Source: Streptomyces blattellae (GTDB lineage: Bacteria > Actinomycetota > Actinomycetes > Streptomycetales > Streptomycetaceae). Taken from it: DNA of 64,000 bases. The notes below the pieces were generated by a model. It was not told the origin of the DNA. It saw only the letters and a program-made list of their open reading frames with translations, and searched no databases. The stretch spans positions 1 through 64,000 of the forward strand of contig NZ_WJBG01000197.1 of the NCBI RefSeq assembly GCF_009709555.1. The letters run 5' to 3'. Positions 53,644 to 63,002 of this stretch are shown one piece after another; position 1 is the first letter of the stretch, and every line of letters starts with the position of its first letter. The position numbers and the translations under genes were made by a program.

Positions 53644-53735
53644 TACGAACAGGTGGAGCCCACCACAGCGGGCACTGTGGCAGGCTCCTGAAAAATGATC
53701 GGGTGTCCGCCCCTAGTCCTCTTGGGGGCGGCCGC

Positions 53736-53831
53736 TCACTTTCCGAAGTACCACAAGACACACCTCCTCCGGAACTTCACCAGCCGAAGCCGAAGTCGAT
53801 CCCAGCGGGTGGGCTTGCGGTGACGGCCCAT
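53736..53831 (-). CDS. 31-residue basic small protein
   Basis: MGRHRKPTRW.. to ..LWYFGK. It is Arg/Lys/Trp-rich and starts with ATG 53831 after a strong GGAAGGGGG site. It ends at 53736 about 110 bp from the convergent terminator. Too short for most gene callers. The composition suggests a nucleic-acid-binding or membrane-active peptide, but no family is recognised. Confidence 0.45.
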   Translation of the reverse strand: MGRHRKPTRWDRLRLRLVKFRRRCVLWYFGK

Positions 53832-54073
53832 GGGCACGCCCCCTTCCACGATGCCGCCCATAGACCCGGTAGGCGGTCCGTCTGGAGCGCGGGCCGGGCC
53901 CCGAGGGCCGGGGTCCGGAACATCTCCTTGGAAGGGGGCGCCCCAGAGAACGGGTCGCCGATCACCGACGCTACCGCCCCCCCCTCGCCCATTCAGCCCA
54001 CATTCACCCCAAACGCAACCACGCGCCCCCTCCCACACAACGCCCGCCCACCCAGCCCCACTTGGGCATGCGA

Positions 54074-54109
54074 AAGGGCCGGTCACCCATCCCGGAGTGA
54101 CCGGCCCTT
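54074..54109 (-). terminator. Terminator of guaB3
   Basis: AAGGGCCGGTCAC (54074-54086) pairs with GTGACCGGCCCTT (54097-54109), 13 bp, loop 10 nt, just past the guaB3 stop. Confidence 0.85.
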
Positions 54110-54137
54110 CCCTGACGCCGACGGAACGGCGTAACGG

Positions 54138-55262
54138 CTACCGCTTGTGCTGCGAGTCAGCCACCGTGACCTCGACCCGCTGAAACTCCTTCAGCTCGCT
54201 GTACCCGGTCGTGGCCATCGCCCGCCGCAGCGCACCGAAGAAGTTCATCGAGCCGTCCGGAGTGTGCGACGGACCCGTCAGCACCTCCTCAAGCGTGCCC
54301 ACCGTCCCCAGGTCGACCTTCTTCCCGCGCGGCAGCTCCTCGTTGACCGCCTCCATGCCCCAGTGGTGCCCCTTGCCCGGCGCATCCGTGGCGCGGGCGA
54401 GCGGCGAGCCCACCATCACCGCGTCCGCGCCGCACGCGATCGCCTTGGGCAGGTCGCCGGACCAGCCGACGCCACCGTCAGCGATGACGTGGACGTACCG
54501 CCCGCCGGACTCGTCCATGTAGTCGCGGCGAGCCGCCGCCACGTCCGCCACCGCCGTGGCCATGGGCACCTGGATGCCCAGCACGTTGCGCGTGGTGTGC
54601 GCCGCGCCACCGCCGAAGCCGACGAGTACGCCCGCCGCGCCCGTGCGCATCAGGTGCAGGGCCGCGGTGTAGGTGGCGCAGCCGCCGACGATGACCGGGA
54701 CGTCGAGCTCGTAGATGAACTGCTTCAGGTTGAGCGGCTCGTGCGAACCGGAGACGTGCTCCGCCGAGACCGTCGTACCGCGGATGACGAAGATGTCCAC
54801 GCCCGCGTCCACGACGGCCTTGGAGAACTGGGCCGTGCGCTGCGGGGAGAGCGCGGCCGCGGTGACCACGCCCGAGTCGCGCACCTCCTTGATGCGCAGG
54901 CCGATCAGCTCCTCCTTGATGGGAGCGGCGTAGATCTCCTGGAGGCGGCGGGTGGCCGCCTCGACGGGCAGGCCGACGATCTCGTCGAGCAGCGGCTGCG
55001 GGTCCTCGTACCGCGTCCACAGCCCTTCGAGGTTGAGCACGCCGAGGCCGCCGAGCTCGCCGATGCGGATCGCGGTGGCCGGGGAGACGACCGAGTCCAT
55101 GGGGGCGGCCAGGAAGGGCAGCTCGAAGCGGTAGGCGTCGATCTGCCAGGCGATCGAGACCTCCTTCGGGTCGCGCGTACGACGGCTGGGGACGACGGCG
55201 ATGTCGTCGAAGGCGTACGCCCTGCGGCCGCGCTTGCCGCGCCCGATCTCGATCTCAGTCAC
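54138..55262 (-). CDS. guaB3: GuaB3-family IMP dehydrogenase-like protein
   Basis: 374 aa from GTG 55262 (VTEIEIGRGKRGRRAYAFDD..), with GGGAAAGG upstream; an ATG at 55322 would run into the guaB terminator. IMPDH/GMPR TIM barrel with PFLAAPMDSVVSPATAIRIGELGGLGVLNLEGLW and HVIADGGVGWSGDLPKAIACGADAVMVGS. It lacks the CBS pair and the catalytic-loop SxxCT found in true IMPDH, as usual for this actinobacterial paralogue. The exact reaction is uncertain; it is immediately downstream of guaB. Confidence 0.93.
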   Translation of the reverse strand: MTEIEIGRGKRGRRAYAFDDIAVVPSRRTRDPKEVSIAWQIDAYRFELPFLAAPMDSVVSPATAIRIGELGGLGVLNLEGLWTRYEDPQPLLDEIVGLPVEAATRRLQEIYAAPIKEELIGLRIKEVRDSGVVTAAALSPQRTAQFSKAVVDAGVDIFVIRGTTVSAEHVSGSHEPLNLKQFIYELDVPVIVGGCATYTAALHLMRTGAAGVLVGFGGGAAHTTRNVLGIQVPMATAVADVAAARRDYMDESGGRYVHVIADGGVGWSGDLPKAIACGADAVMVGSPLARATDAPGKGHHWGMEAVNEELPRGKKVDLGTVGTLEEVLTGPSHTPDGSMNFFGALRRAMATTGYSELKEFQRVEVTVADSQHKR

Positions 55263-55320
55263 GTGTGTGGCCTTTCCCTGATGCGTTTCAGCGTCTTCCA
55301 GTATCGCCGACGGGTACGAC

Positions 55321-55353
55321 AAGGGCGGCCCCGGAGGTCCCGGGGCCGCCCTT
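55321..55353 (-). terminator. Terminator between guaB and guaB3
   Basis: AAGGGCGGCCCCGG (55321-55334) and CCGGGGCCGCCCTT (55340-55353) form a perfect 14-bp stem. It suggests guaB3 has its own promoter or is read only partly from guaB. Confidence 0.8.
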
Positions 55354-55379
55354 CGACGTGCTCTACGCGCGCGTGCCCG

Positions 55380-56924
<1,545 letters not shown>

Positions 56925-57045
56925 CTAACGGGAAGCGAAGGTCCTCAATTCCACGGTTCTGGATGACCACCGGCTTCGTATGTTCGTACGGAGAGACAGG
57001 CCCGCCTGCTCACCGAAGGCCGAGCCAGAAGGGCAAGAAGGGCCC

Positions 57046-57723
57046 CTACTGCTCGGCGAGCGCCCTCAGCCTGCTCAGCGCCCGGTGCTGCGCCACGCGG
57101 ACCGCACCGGGTGACATTCCCAACATCTGACCCGTCTCCTCCGCGGTCAAGCCCACGGCGATGCGCAGCAGCAGCAGCTCCCGCTGGTTCTCCGGGAGGT
57201 TGGCCAGCAGTTTCTTCGCCCATTCGGCGTCGCTGCTCAGCAGCGCCCGCTCCTCAGGGCCCAGTGAGTCGTCGGGCCGCTCCGGCATCTCGTCCGACGG
57301 GACCGCCGTCGATCCGGGGTGCCGCATGGCCGCCCGCTGCAGGTCCGCGACCTTGTGCGCGGCGATCGCGAAGACGAAGGCCTCGAAGGGGCGGCCGGTG
57401 TCCTTGTAGCGCGGGAGGGCGAGGAGGACGGCGACGCAGACCTCCTGGGCCAGGTCCTCCACGAAGTGCCGCGCGTCCCCCGGCAGCCGGGACAGACGGG
57501 TGCGGCAGTACCGCAGCGCCAGTGGGTGGACATGGGCGAGCAGGTCGTGCGTCGCCTGCTCGTCCCCGTCGACCGCGCGATGAACGAGCGCTCCGATCGC
57601 CCCATGAGCACGGGATGCCTCGTCATCGCGCATCGGTCCATGGTGCCTTGCGGCCGTCCGGTCCGTGGCACCGCGTCCGTTGTTGTGCACCGAAGCGTTA
57701 TGAGCAGGTGCGCCGGAACTCAT
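57046..57723 (-). CDS. shbA: ECF-type sigma factor, ShbA-like
   Basis: 225 aa from ATG 57723, with GGAAGGGGAGG upstream; ATG 57633 ([11 protein letters not shown]..) gives 195 aa and is the start some homologues use. Sigma-70 region 2 ([43 protein letters not shown]) and region 4 ([45 protein letters not shown]). From memory, the ECF gene at this place between guaB and bldM is ShbA, which drives transcription of the principal sigma factor gene hrdB. The context supports that call. Confidence 0.85.
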   Translation of the reverse strand: MSSGAPAHNASVHNNGRGATDRTAARHHGPMRDDEASRAHGAIGALVHRAVDGDEQATHDLLAHVHPLALRYCRTRLSRLPGDARHFVEDLAQEVCVAVLLALPRYKDTGRPFEAFVFAIAAHKVADLQRAAMRHPGSTAVPSDEMPERPDDSLGPEERALLSSDAEWAKKLLANLPENQRELLLLRIAVGLTAEETGQMLGMSPGAVRVAQHRALSRLRALAEQ

Positions 57724-57843
57724 CCCCTGCGCCCTCCCCTTCCGCTCGACCGACTCGTCCCCGAGAGACTCCACACCTCCAAGGATGCGGCATCCGCGGC
57801 GAAACAAGCAGCGGCCACCGACAGGACCGCTTGAACAGGCATC

Positions 57844-57874
57844 GCAGCCGCGCCCCAAAGGGGCGCGGGGCTGC
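57844..57874 (-). terminator. Terminator downstream of bldM
   Basis: CCGCGCCCC (57848-57856), loop AAA, GGGGCGCGG (57860-57868), extended through a 2-nt bulge by GCAG/CTGC. Located between bldM and the shbA start. Confidence 0.8.
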
Positions 57875-57957
57875 ATCCATATGCGACTACCGTCGCGTGG
57901 GAGCGATCAGCTGCAAAACGACCCGCACCCGAGCGACAGCCTGTGTGACCGAGCTCT

Positions 57958-58569
57958 TTAACGAACCAGGCCCCAGCGGAACCCGAGCGCCACCGCGTGC
58001 GCGCGGTCCGAAGCACCGAGCTTCTTGAACAGCCGCCGGGCGTGTGTCTTCACGGTGTCCTCGGAGAGGAACAGCTCGCGGCCGATCTCGGCGTTGGAAC
58101 GACCATGGCTCATACCTTCCAGCACCTGGATCTCACGCGCTGTGAGCGTCGGCGCCGCTCCCATCTCGGCCGAGCGCAGGCGGCGGGGAGCCAGCCGCCA
58201 GGTCGGGTCGGCGAGCGCCTGCGTGACCGTCGCGCGCAGCTCGGCACGGGAGGCGTCCTTGTGGAGATACCCCCGGGCACCGGCGGCGACCGCGAGGGCC
58301 ACGCCGTCCAGGTCCTCGGCGACGGTGAGCATGATGATGCGCGCACCGGGGTCGGCGGACAGCAGCCGCCGGACGGTCTCGACGCCGCCCAGACCGGGCA
58401 TGCGTACGTCCATCAGAATCAGGTCCGAGCGGTCGGCGCCCCAGCGGCGGAGGACTTCCTCGCCGTTGGCCGCGGTCGTCACGCGCTCGACGCCGGGCAC
58501 GGTCGCGACCGCGCGGCGGAGCGCCTCTCGGGCAAGCGGGGAGTCGTCGCAGACGAGGACGGATGTCAT
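57958..58569 (-). CDS. bldM: Developmental response regulator BldM
   Basis: 203 aa from ATG 58569 with GGAGG upstream, the expected BldM length. Receiver domain (VLVCDDSPLAREALRRAV, LILMDVRMPG, GYLHKD) and LuxR-type helix-turn-helix (LTAREIQVLEGMSHGRSNAEIGREL...DTVKTHARRLFKKLG). BldM is an orphan regulator needed for aerial hyphae; it binds DNA as a homodimer or as a heterodimer with WhiI. The BldN-type promoter upstream matches its known control. Divergent from whiD. Confidence 0.97.
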   Translation of the reverse strand: MTSVLVCDDSPLAREALRRAVATVPGVERVTTAANGEEVLRRWGADRSDLILMDVRMPGLGGVETVRRLLSADPGARIIMLTVAEDLDGVALAVAAGARGYLHKDASRAELRATVTQALADPTWRLAPRRLRSAEMGAAPTLTAREIQVLEGMSHGRSNAEIGRELFLSEDTVKTHARRLFKKLGASDRAHAVALGFRWGLVR

Positions 58570-58692
58570 GGCCGTCCTCCGCAGCTGATGCACGTCACCT
58601 TGAGCCTCCAGGCTGGTACGAAATCGTCACCTGTGCGGTCGACCGTCTCGGACGCCTGCCCGAGCGCTGTTGGTTCAACCGCCTCCGCACTC

Positions 58693-58720
58693 TCAACGAC
58701 GGTCACTCGAAAGAGTTACG
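58693..58720 (-). promoter_or_regulatory. BldN-type promoter of bldM
   Basis: Minus strand CGTAAC (58720 to 58715), exactly 16 bp, then CGTTGA (58698 to 58693). This is a full match to the consensus of the ECF sigma factor BldN, which is known to transcribe bldM. The predicted leader is about 115 nt. Confidence 0.88.
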
Positions 58721-58948
58721 GGGCCGTGCGTCGTCTTCGGCACTCTACGTGAGGGGGCGGACACGGTGCAGACAGGCGCGACAGACCCTCAACGTTTCAT
58801 CACAACCATGACCCATTTAGACCCATTTCTTCCCATCAAGTGGATTCTGAGGCTAGATTCGCAATGAGTCATATTTTCATCTCCTTAGATCGTAGATGTA
58901 CGGTCGTGAACACCGTATCCGCTCAGAACGGCTACAAGGGGTCACGTA

Positions 58949-59278
58949 ATGGCAGATTTCTCCCGCCTTCCCGGACCGAACGCGGACCTGTGGGACTGGC
59001 AGCTGCTGGCTGCCTGCCGCGGGGTGGACAGCTCGCTCTTCTTTCATCCGGAGGGCGAGCGCGGTGCGGCGCGGAGTGCTCGCGAGAACTCGGCCAAGGA
59101 GGTCTGCATGAGGTGCCCGGTCCGCGCGCAGTGCGCGGCGCACGCACTGGCGGTGCGCGAGCCGTACGGCGTCTGGGGCGGCCTGACCGAGGACGAGCGC
59201 GAAGAGCTCATGGGGCGGGCGCGCAATCGGCTGGTATCGGCATCACCGGCCGGCGAGCACGTCGCGTCGAGCAACTGA
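58949..59278 (+). CDS. whiD: WhiB-like iron-sulfur protein WhiD
   Basis: 109 aa. The four cluster-binding cysteines are C23, C53, C56 and C62 (CMRCPVRAQC), followed by GVWGGLTEDERE and a short basic tail. WhiD binds a [4Fe-4S] cluster, contacts the principal sigma factor HrdB and is needed for late sporulation. The gene is back to back with bldM, the known arrangement. The first 12 residues match what I remember of WhiD. Confidence 0.95.
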   Translation: MADFSRLPGPNADLWDWQLLAACRGVDSSLFFHPEGERGAARSARENSAKEVCMRCPVRAQCAAHALAVREPYGVWGGLTEDEREELMGRARNRLVSASPAGEHVASSN

Positions 59279-59363
59279 CCACACCTGAAGGAACGTTTCT
59301 GCACACTTTCCACACAGAAACAGCCTGCACAGACGCAGTCTGCACAGACACAGCCCGCACAAA

Positions 59364-59383
59364 GGGGCACGCGCGCGCGTGCC
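59364..59383. terminator. Palindromic terminator between whiD and the LysR gene
   Basis: GGGGCACGCG directly followed by CGCGTGCCCC, a perfect 20-bp palindrome between the convergent genes. Just upstream (59315-59360) a TGCACAGACRCAG unit repeats about three times. Confidence 0.75.
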
Positions 59384-59384
59384 C

Positions 59385-60281
59385 CTACCTTTCGGCCGCC
59401 CGCGCCAGCTGCTCCAGCGTCGCCGCCACCGCCGGCACCTGCGCCAGGTCGGGCAGTGTGAGCGCGACGATCTCCCGCCGCACCGCCGGTTCCAGCGTCA
59501 CCGTGCGCGCGCCTCGGGGCCGTACGGACTCGATGGCGAGCTGGGGCAGGACGGCGACGCCCAGGCCCGCGCCCACCAGGCCGACGACCGCCGGATAGTC
59601 GTCGGTGGCGAAGTCGATGCGGGGCGTGAAGCCCGCGTCCGCGCATACCTCGACCAACTGGCCGCGGCAGCGCGGGCAGCCCGCGATCCAGGGCTCGGCG
59701 GCGAGTTCGCCGAGGGCGACGGAGTCCGCGCGCCCGAGCCGGTGGCGCTCCGGCACCAGCGCGACGAGCCGGTCGCGCAGCAGCGGCCGTACGACGAGGT
59801 CGTGCCACTCCTCGGCGCCCGCCGCTCCCCCGTAACGGAAGGCGAGGGCCACGTCGCAGTCGCCCTCGCGCAGCATCTCGACGGAGCGCGGCGGCTCGGC
59901 CTCCTCCAGGGAGACGCGGGTGCCGGGGTGGGCGGCACGCAGGGCGGCGAGGGCCGTGGGGACGAGGGTGGAGCTGCCGCTGGGGAAGGAGACCAGGCGG
60001 ACGCGGCCCGCGCGCAGGCCCGCGATCGCGGCGACCTCCTCCTCGGCGGCGGTGAGCCCGGCGAGGATGCCGGAGGCGTGCCGGACCAGGGCCTCGCCGG
60101 CCTGGGTCAGCCGCATCTCGCGGCCGGTGCGGATCAGCAGGGGGGTGCCGACCGACGCCTCCAGGGCCTTCATCTGCTGGCTGACGGCGGGCTGGGTGCA
60201 GCCCAGTTCACGGCCTGCCGCGGAGAAGGAACCGGTGGCGGCCACGGCGCGCAGAACGCGGAGATGACGGGCCTCGATCAT
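59385..60281 (-). CDS. LysR-family transcriptional regulator
   Basis: 298 aa from ATG 60281 (MIEARHLRVLRAV..). N-terminal winged helix (FSAAGRELGCTQPAVSQQMKALEASVGTPLLIRTGREMRLTQAGEAL) and a periplasmic-binding-type effector domain. TATGCT lies just upstream and there is no ribosome binding site, so the transcript is probably leaderless. It is divergent from the MOSC gene with 81 bp between, and LysR regulators often control the divergent gene. Ligand unknown. Confidence 0.92.
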   Translation of the reverse strand: MIEARHLRVLRAVAATGSFSAAGRELGCTQPAVSQQMKALEASVGTPLLIRTGREMRLTQAGEALVRHASGILAGLTAAEEEVAAIAGLRAGRVRLVSFPSGSSTLVPTALAALRAAHPGTRVSLEEAEPPRSVEMLREGDCDVALAFRYGGAAGAEEWHDLVVRPLLRDRLVALVPERHRLGRADSVALGELAAEPWIAGCPRCRGQLVEVCADAGFTPRIDFATDDYPAVVGLVGAGLGVAVLPQLAIESVRPRGARTVTLEPAVRREIVALTLPDLAQVPAVAATLEQLARAAER

Positions 60282-60362
60282 CCCTTGAGCATAAGCGCTC
60301 CTTGGATACGGCGCCGAATACCCCGTCGACACTTTGGGGCCCGGTCGCCTAGCGTGCCGCTC

Positions 60363-61049
60363 ATGAAGCTTCTGTCTGTCAATCTGGGCCGCCCGAAGTC
60401 CGTGCCGTACACGGACCAGCCGGACGGTGTGACCGGCATCGACAAGCGGCCGGTGGTCGGGCCGGTGCGGGTGGCGGCGCCCGGGCCCAAGGGTGTCGGG
60501 GCGAGCGGGGTGGCCGGGGACGCGGTGTGCCACACGCGGCACCACGGCGGCGACGACCAGGCGGTGTACGCGATGGCGCGCGAGGATCTCGACGACTGGG
60601 AACGGGAGTTGGGGCGACCGCTGGCGAACGGCATGTTCGGCGAGAACCTCACGACGGCGGGTCTGGACGTGTCCGGGGCGCTGATCGGCGAGCGCTGGCG
60701 CATCGGGTCCGGGGTGGTGCTGGAGATCACCAGTGGGCGGATACCGTGCAGCACCTTCCAGGCCCATGTGGGTGAGGAGCGGTGGGTGAAGCGCTTCACG
60801 GCGAAGGGGGCGCCCGGCGCGTATCTGCGTGTGATCGAGCCCGGCGAGATCCGCGCGGGCGATCCGATCGAGGTCGTGCACCGGCCCGGTCACGGGGTGA
60901 CCGTCGCCCTGCAGTTCCGTGCGGTGACCACCCAGCGGGCGCTGCTGCCCCGGCTGCTCGCGGCCGGTGAAGCACTGCACCCGGAGGCGCTGGCGGCGGC
61001 GCGGAAGTACGCGGAGGAGCAGGAGAAGCAAGAGGAGCAAGGGGCCTGA
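60363..61049 (+). CDS. MOSC-domain sulfurtransferase-like protein
   Basis: 228 aa from ATG 60363. TAGCGT lies 7 nt upstream and no ribosome binding site is present, so it is probably leaderless. MOSC signature: GDAVCHTRHHGGDDQAVYAMAREDLDDW, then FGENLTTAG and RIPCSTFQAHVGE with the conserved Cys. Such proteins (YiiM type) are linked to molybdenum cofactor sulfur transfer or detoxification of N-hydroxylated bases. A Glu/Gln-rich tail ends the protein. Confidence 0.88.
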   Translation: MKLLSVNLGRPKSVPYTDQPDGVTGIDKRPVVGPVRVAAPGPKGVGASGVAGDAVCHTRHHGGDDQAVYAMAREDLDDWERELGRPLANGMFGENLTTAGLDVSGALIGERWRIGSGVVLEITSGRIPCSTFQAHVGEERWVKRFTAKGAPGAYLRVIEPGEIRAGDPIEVVHRPGHGVTVALQFRAVTTQRALLPRLLAAGEALHPEALAAARKYAEEQEKQEEQGA

Positions 61050-61146
61050 CGTGCTCTCACGGGCCGGTCATGCCCCTGGGCTTCACCCACGGGGAGGGCA
61101 TGTGCAGAGAGCGGACGGACAGCCTCCGGGTGTTTAACCTTGCGCC

Positions 61147-61920
61147 ATGACAACGGCTCTCATCACCGGATCCACCTCGGGCATCGGTGCCGCGTTCGCG
61201 CGGCGGCTGGCGGCCGACGGGCACAACCTCGTCCTGGTCGCGCGGGACACCAAGCGGCTCGCGGAGCAGGCGACCGAACTGCACGACCGGCACGGCATCG
61301 AGGCGGAGGTGCTGGCGGCCGATCTCGCCGAGGACACCGGCATCGAGGCGGTGGCCGCCCGCGTCGCCGACCGCAGAAACCCCGTCGACCTGCTGATCAA
61401 CAACGCGGGCTTCGCCAACAAGGGCCGCTATCTCGACGTGCCCATGGCCGACGAGCTGAGGATGCTCAAGGTCCACTGCGAGGCCGTGCTGCGGCTGACC
61501 TCCGCCGCGACGGAGGCGATGCGGGAGCGCGGGCGGGGCGGCGTCATCAACGTCGCCTCGGTCGCCGCCTTCGTGCCGCGCGGTACGTACGGGGCGTCCA
61601 AGGCGTGGGTCGTGCAGTTCACGCAGGGCGCGGCGCGTGATCTGGCGGGCAGCGGGGTGCGGCTGATGGCGCTGGCTCCCGGCTTCGTCCGGACGGAGTT
61701 CCACCAGCGGGCCGGGATGGGCACGGACAACATCCCCGGCTGGATGTGGCTGGACGCCGACAAGCTGGTCGCGGCGGCCCTTGCGGACCTGACGCGCGGC
61801 AAGACCCTGTCGATTCCGGACCCCCGGTACAAGGTGATGATGGGCATGGCGAAGGTGGTGCCGCGCGGGATGCTCGGCAGGTTCACCTCGACGACGGGGC
61901 GCAAGTACGGGCCGCAGTAG
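61147..61920 (+). CDS. Short-chain dehydrogenase/reductase
   Basis: 257 aa. Classical SDR: TGSTSGIG cofactor loop, INNAG, catalytic Ser in INVASVAAF and Tyr/Lys in YGASKAW. TAACCT at 61135-61140 is spaced for leaderless transcription from ATG 61147. The substrate is not readable. NAD(P)-dependent oxidation of an alcohol, acyl or sugar group. Confidence 0.9.
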   Translation: MTTALITGSTSGIGAAFARRLAADGHNLVLVARDTKRLAEQATELHDRHGIEAEVLAADLAEDTGIEAVAARVADRRNPVDLLINNAGFANKGRYLDVPMADELRMLKVHCEAVLRLTSAATEAMRERGRGGVINVASVAAFVPRGTYGASKAWVVQFTQGAARDLAGSGVRLMALAPGFVRTEFHQRAGMGTDNIPGWMWLDADKLVAAALADLTRGKTLSIPDPRYKVMMGMAKVVPRGMLGRFTSTTGRKYGPQ

Positions 61921-61950
61921 GGCGCGCGGGGTCGCGGTCGCAGGGTCACG

Positions 61951-62014
61951 GGGCCGCGGGGCCGCGGGGCCGCGGGGCCGCGGGGCCGCGGGGCCGCGGG
62001 GCCGCGGGGCCGCA
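61951..62014. repeat. 8-bp GGGCCGCG tandem array
   Basis: Seven perfect copies and one imperfect copy follow the SDR stop codon directly. The unit is partly self-complementary, so the array can form slipped hairpins. Confidence 0.95.
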
Positions 62015-62105
62015 GGATCTCGGAGCCACAGGCTCGCGGTCGCAGGACCGCAGAGTCACAGGACCTCGGAGCCACAGGCTCACGGTCGCAGGACCGCAGA
62101 GTCAC
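62014..62105. repeat. 46-bp direct repeat, two copies
   Basis: 62014-62059 and 62060-62105 (AGGATCTCGGAGCCACAGGC...) differ at two positions. Together with the GGGCCGCG array they fill most of the gap before the SnoaL-like gene. Confidence 0.95.
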
Positions 62106-62224
62106 AGGGCGCCGCGGGTCACAGGGCCGCGGTCGTAGGGCGCCGCGGGCGCGGGTCGCGGGTCCGGGCTGTGGGAGGAGAATGGAGCTGTTCGACCGGA
62201 CCCTCGGGGGACGGAGGCGGCGAC

Positions 62225-62932
62225 ATGACGTTCGTACAGCTCATCGACTGCAGGACGAGCCGGTTCGACGAGATGAACCGGCTGATGGACACATGGGTCG
62301 AGCAGACCAAGGGGAAGCGGACCGCGACGCACAATGTGATCGGCAAGGATCGGTCCGACGCGTCGCACTTCATCGAGATCGTGGAGTTCCCGTCGTACGA
62401 GGAGGCGATGCGGAACTCGAATCTGCCGGAGACCGACAAGATCTTCCGGGACATGGTGGCCCTCTGCGACGAGATGCCCACGTTCACGGATCTGGACGTG
62501 GTGCGGGACGAGCAGTTGTACGAGGCGACCGCGCGGCGGTTCTTCGCCGCGCTGCCGGGGACGGGCGATGCGCCCACGTTCAACGATGTACTCATCGAGG
62601 ACTATCACGACCACGATCCCGGCAACCCGCAGGACGCCATCGGGCTCGACGCCTTCCGGCGCGAGGTCGAGGTGTGGCGGGGCGGCTTCGACTTCTCGTT
62701 CACGGTCGAGGACCAGCTGGCCCAGGGCGACCGGGTGTGCACCCGCTGGACCTGGAACGCCCTGCACAAGGGCGAGTTCCTCGGGATCGCGGCCACCGGG
62801 AAGCGGGTGTCCATGACCGGGACGACCATCCACCGGTGCACTGGGGACGGGAAGATCGCCGAGGGCTGGTGGCAGTACGACCGGCTGGGGCTGATGGAGC
62901 AGCTGGGCGCGCTGGACGCGCTGGAGCAGTGA
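62225..62932 (+). CDS. SnoaL-like / ester cyclase family protein with an N-terminal ferredoxin-like domain
   Basis: 235 aa from ATG 62225 with GGAGG upstream. Residues 1-85 (MTFVQLIDCRTSRFDEMNRLMDTWVEQT...VEFPSYEEAMRNS) look like an ABM/dimeric ferredoxin-like domain. The rest is a SnoaL/NTF2-like cone (LIEDYHDHDPGNPQDAIGLDAFRREVEVWRGGFDFSFTVEDQLAQGDRVCTRWTW). Such proteins catalyse small isomerase or cyclase reactions or simply bind ligands. Function unknown. Confidence 0.8.
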   Translation: MTFVQLIDCRTSRFDEMNRLMDTWVEQTKGKRTATHNVIGKDRSDASHFIEIVEFPSYEEAMRNSNLPETDKIFRDMVALCDEMPTFTDLDVVRDEQLYEATARRFFAALPGTGDAPTFNDVLIEDYHDHDPGNPQDAIGLDAFRREVEVWRGGFDFSFTVEDQLAQGDRVCTRWTWNALHKGEFLGIAATGKRVSMTGTTIHRCTGDGKIAEGWWQYDRLGLMEQLGALDALEQ

Positions 62933-62956
62933 CCCAAGCCAAGTAGGGCAACGCGA

Positions 62957-62987
62957 AGGCCCGGCACCCCCAGGGGGTGCCGGGCCT
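62957..62987. terminator. Terminator between SnoaL-like gene and groEL
   Basis: AGGCCCGGCACCCC (62957-62970), loop CAG, GGGGTGCCGGGCCT (62974-62987): a 14-bp perfect stem between convergent genes. Confidence 0.85.
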
Positions 62988-63002
62988 CGGTGCTGACGTA
63001 CG

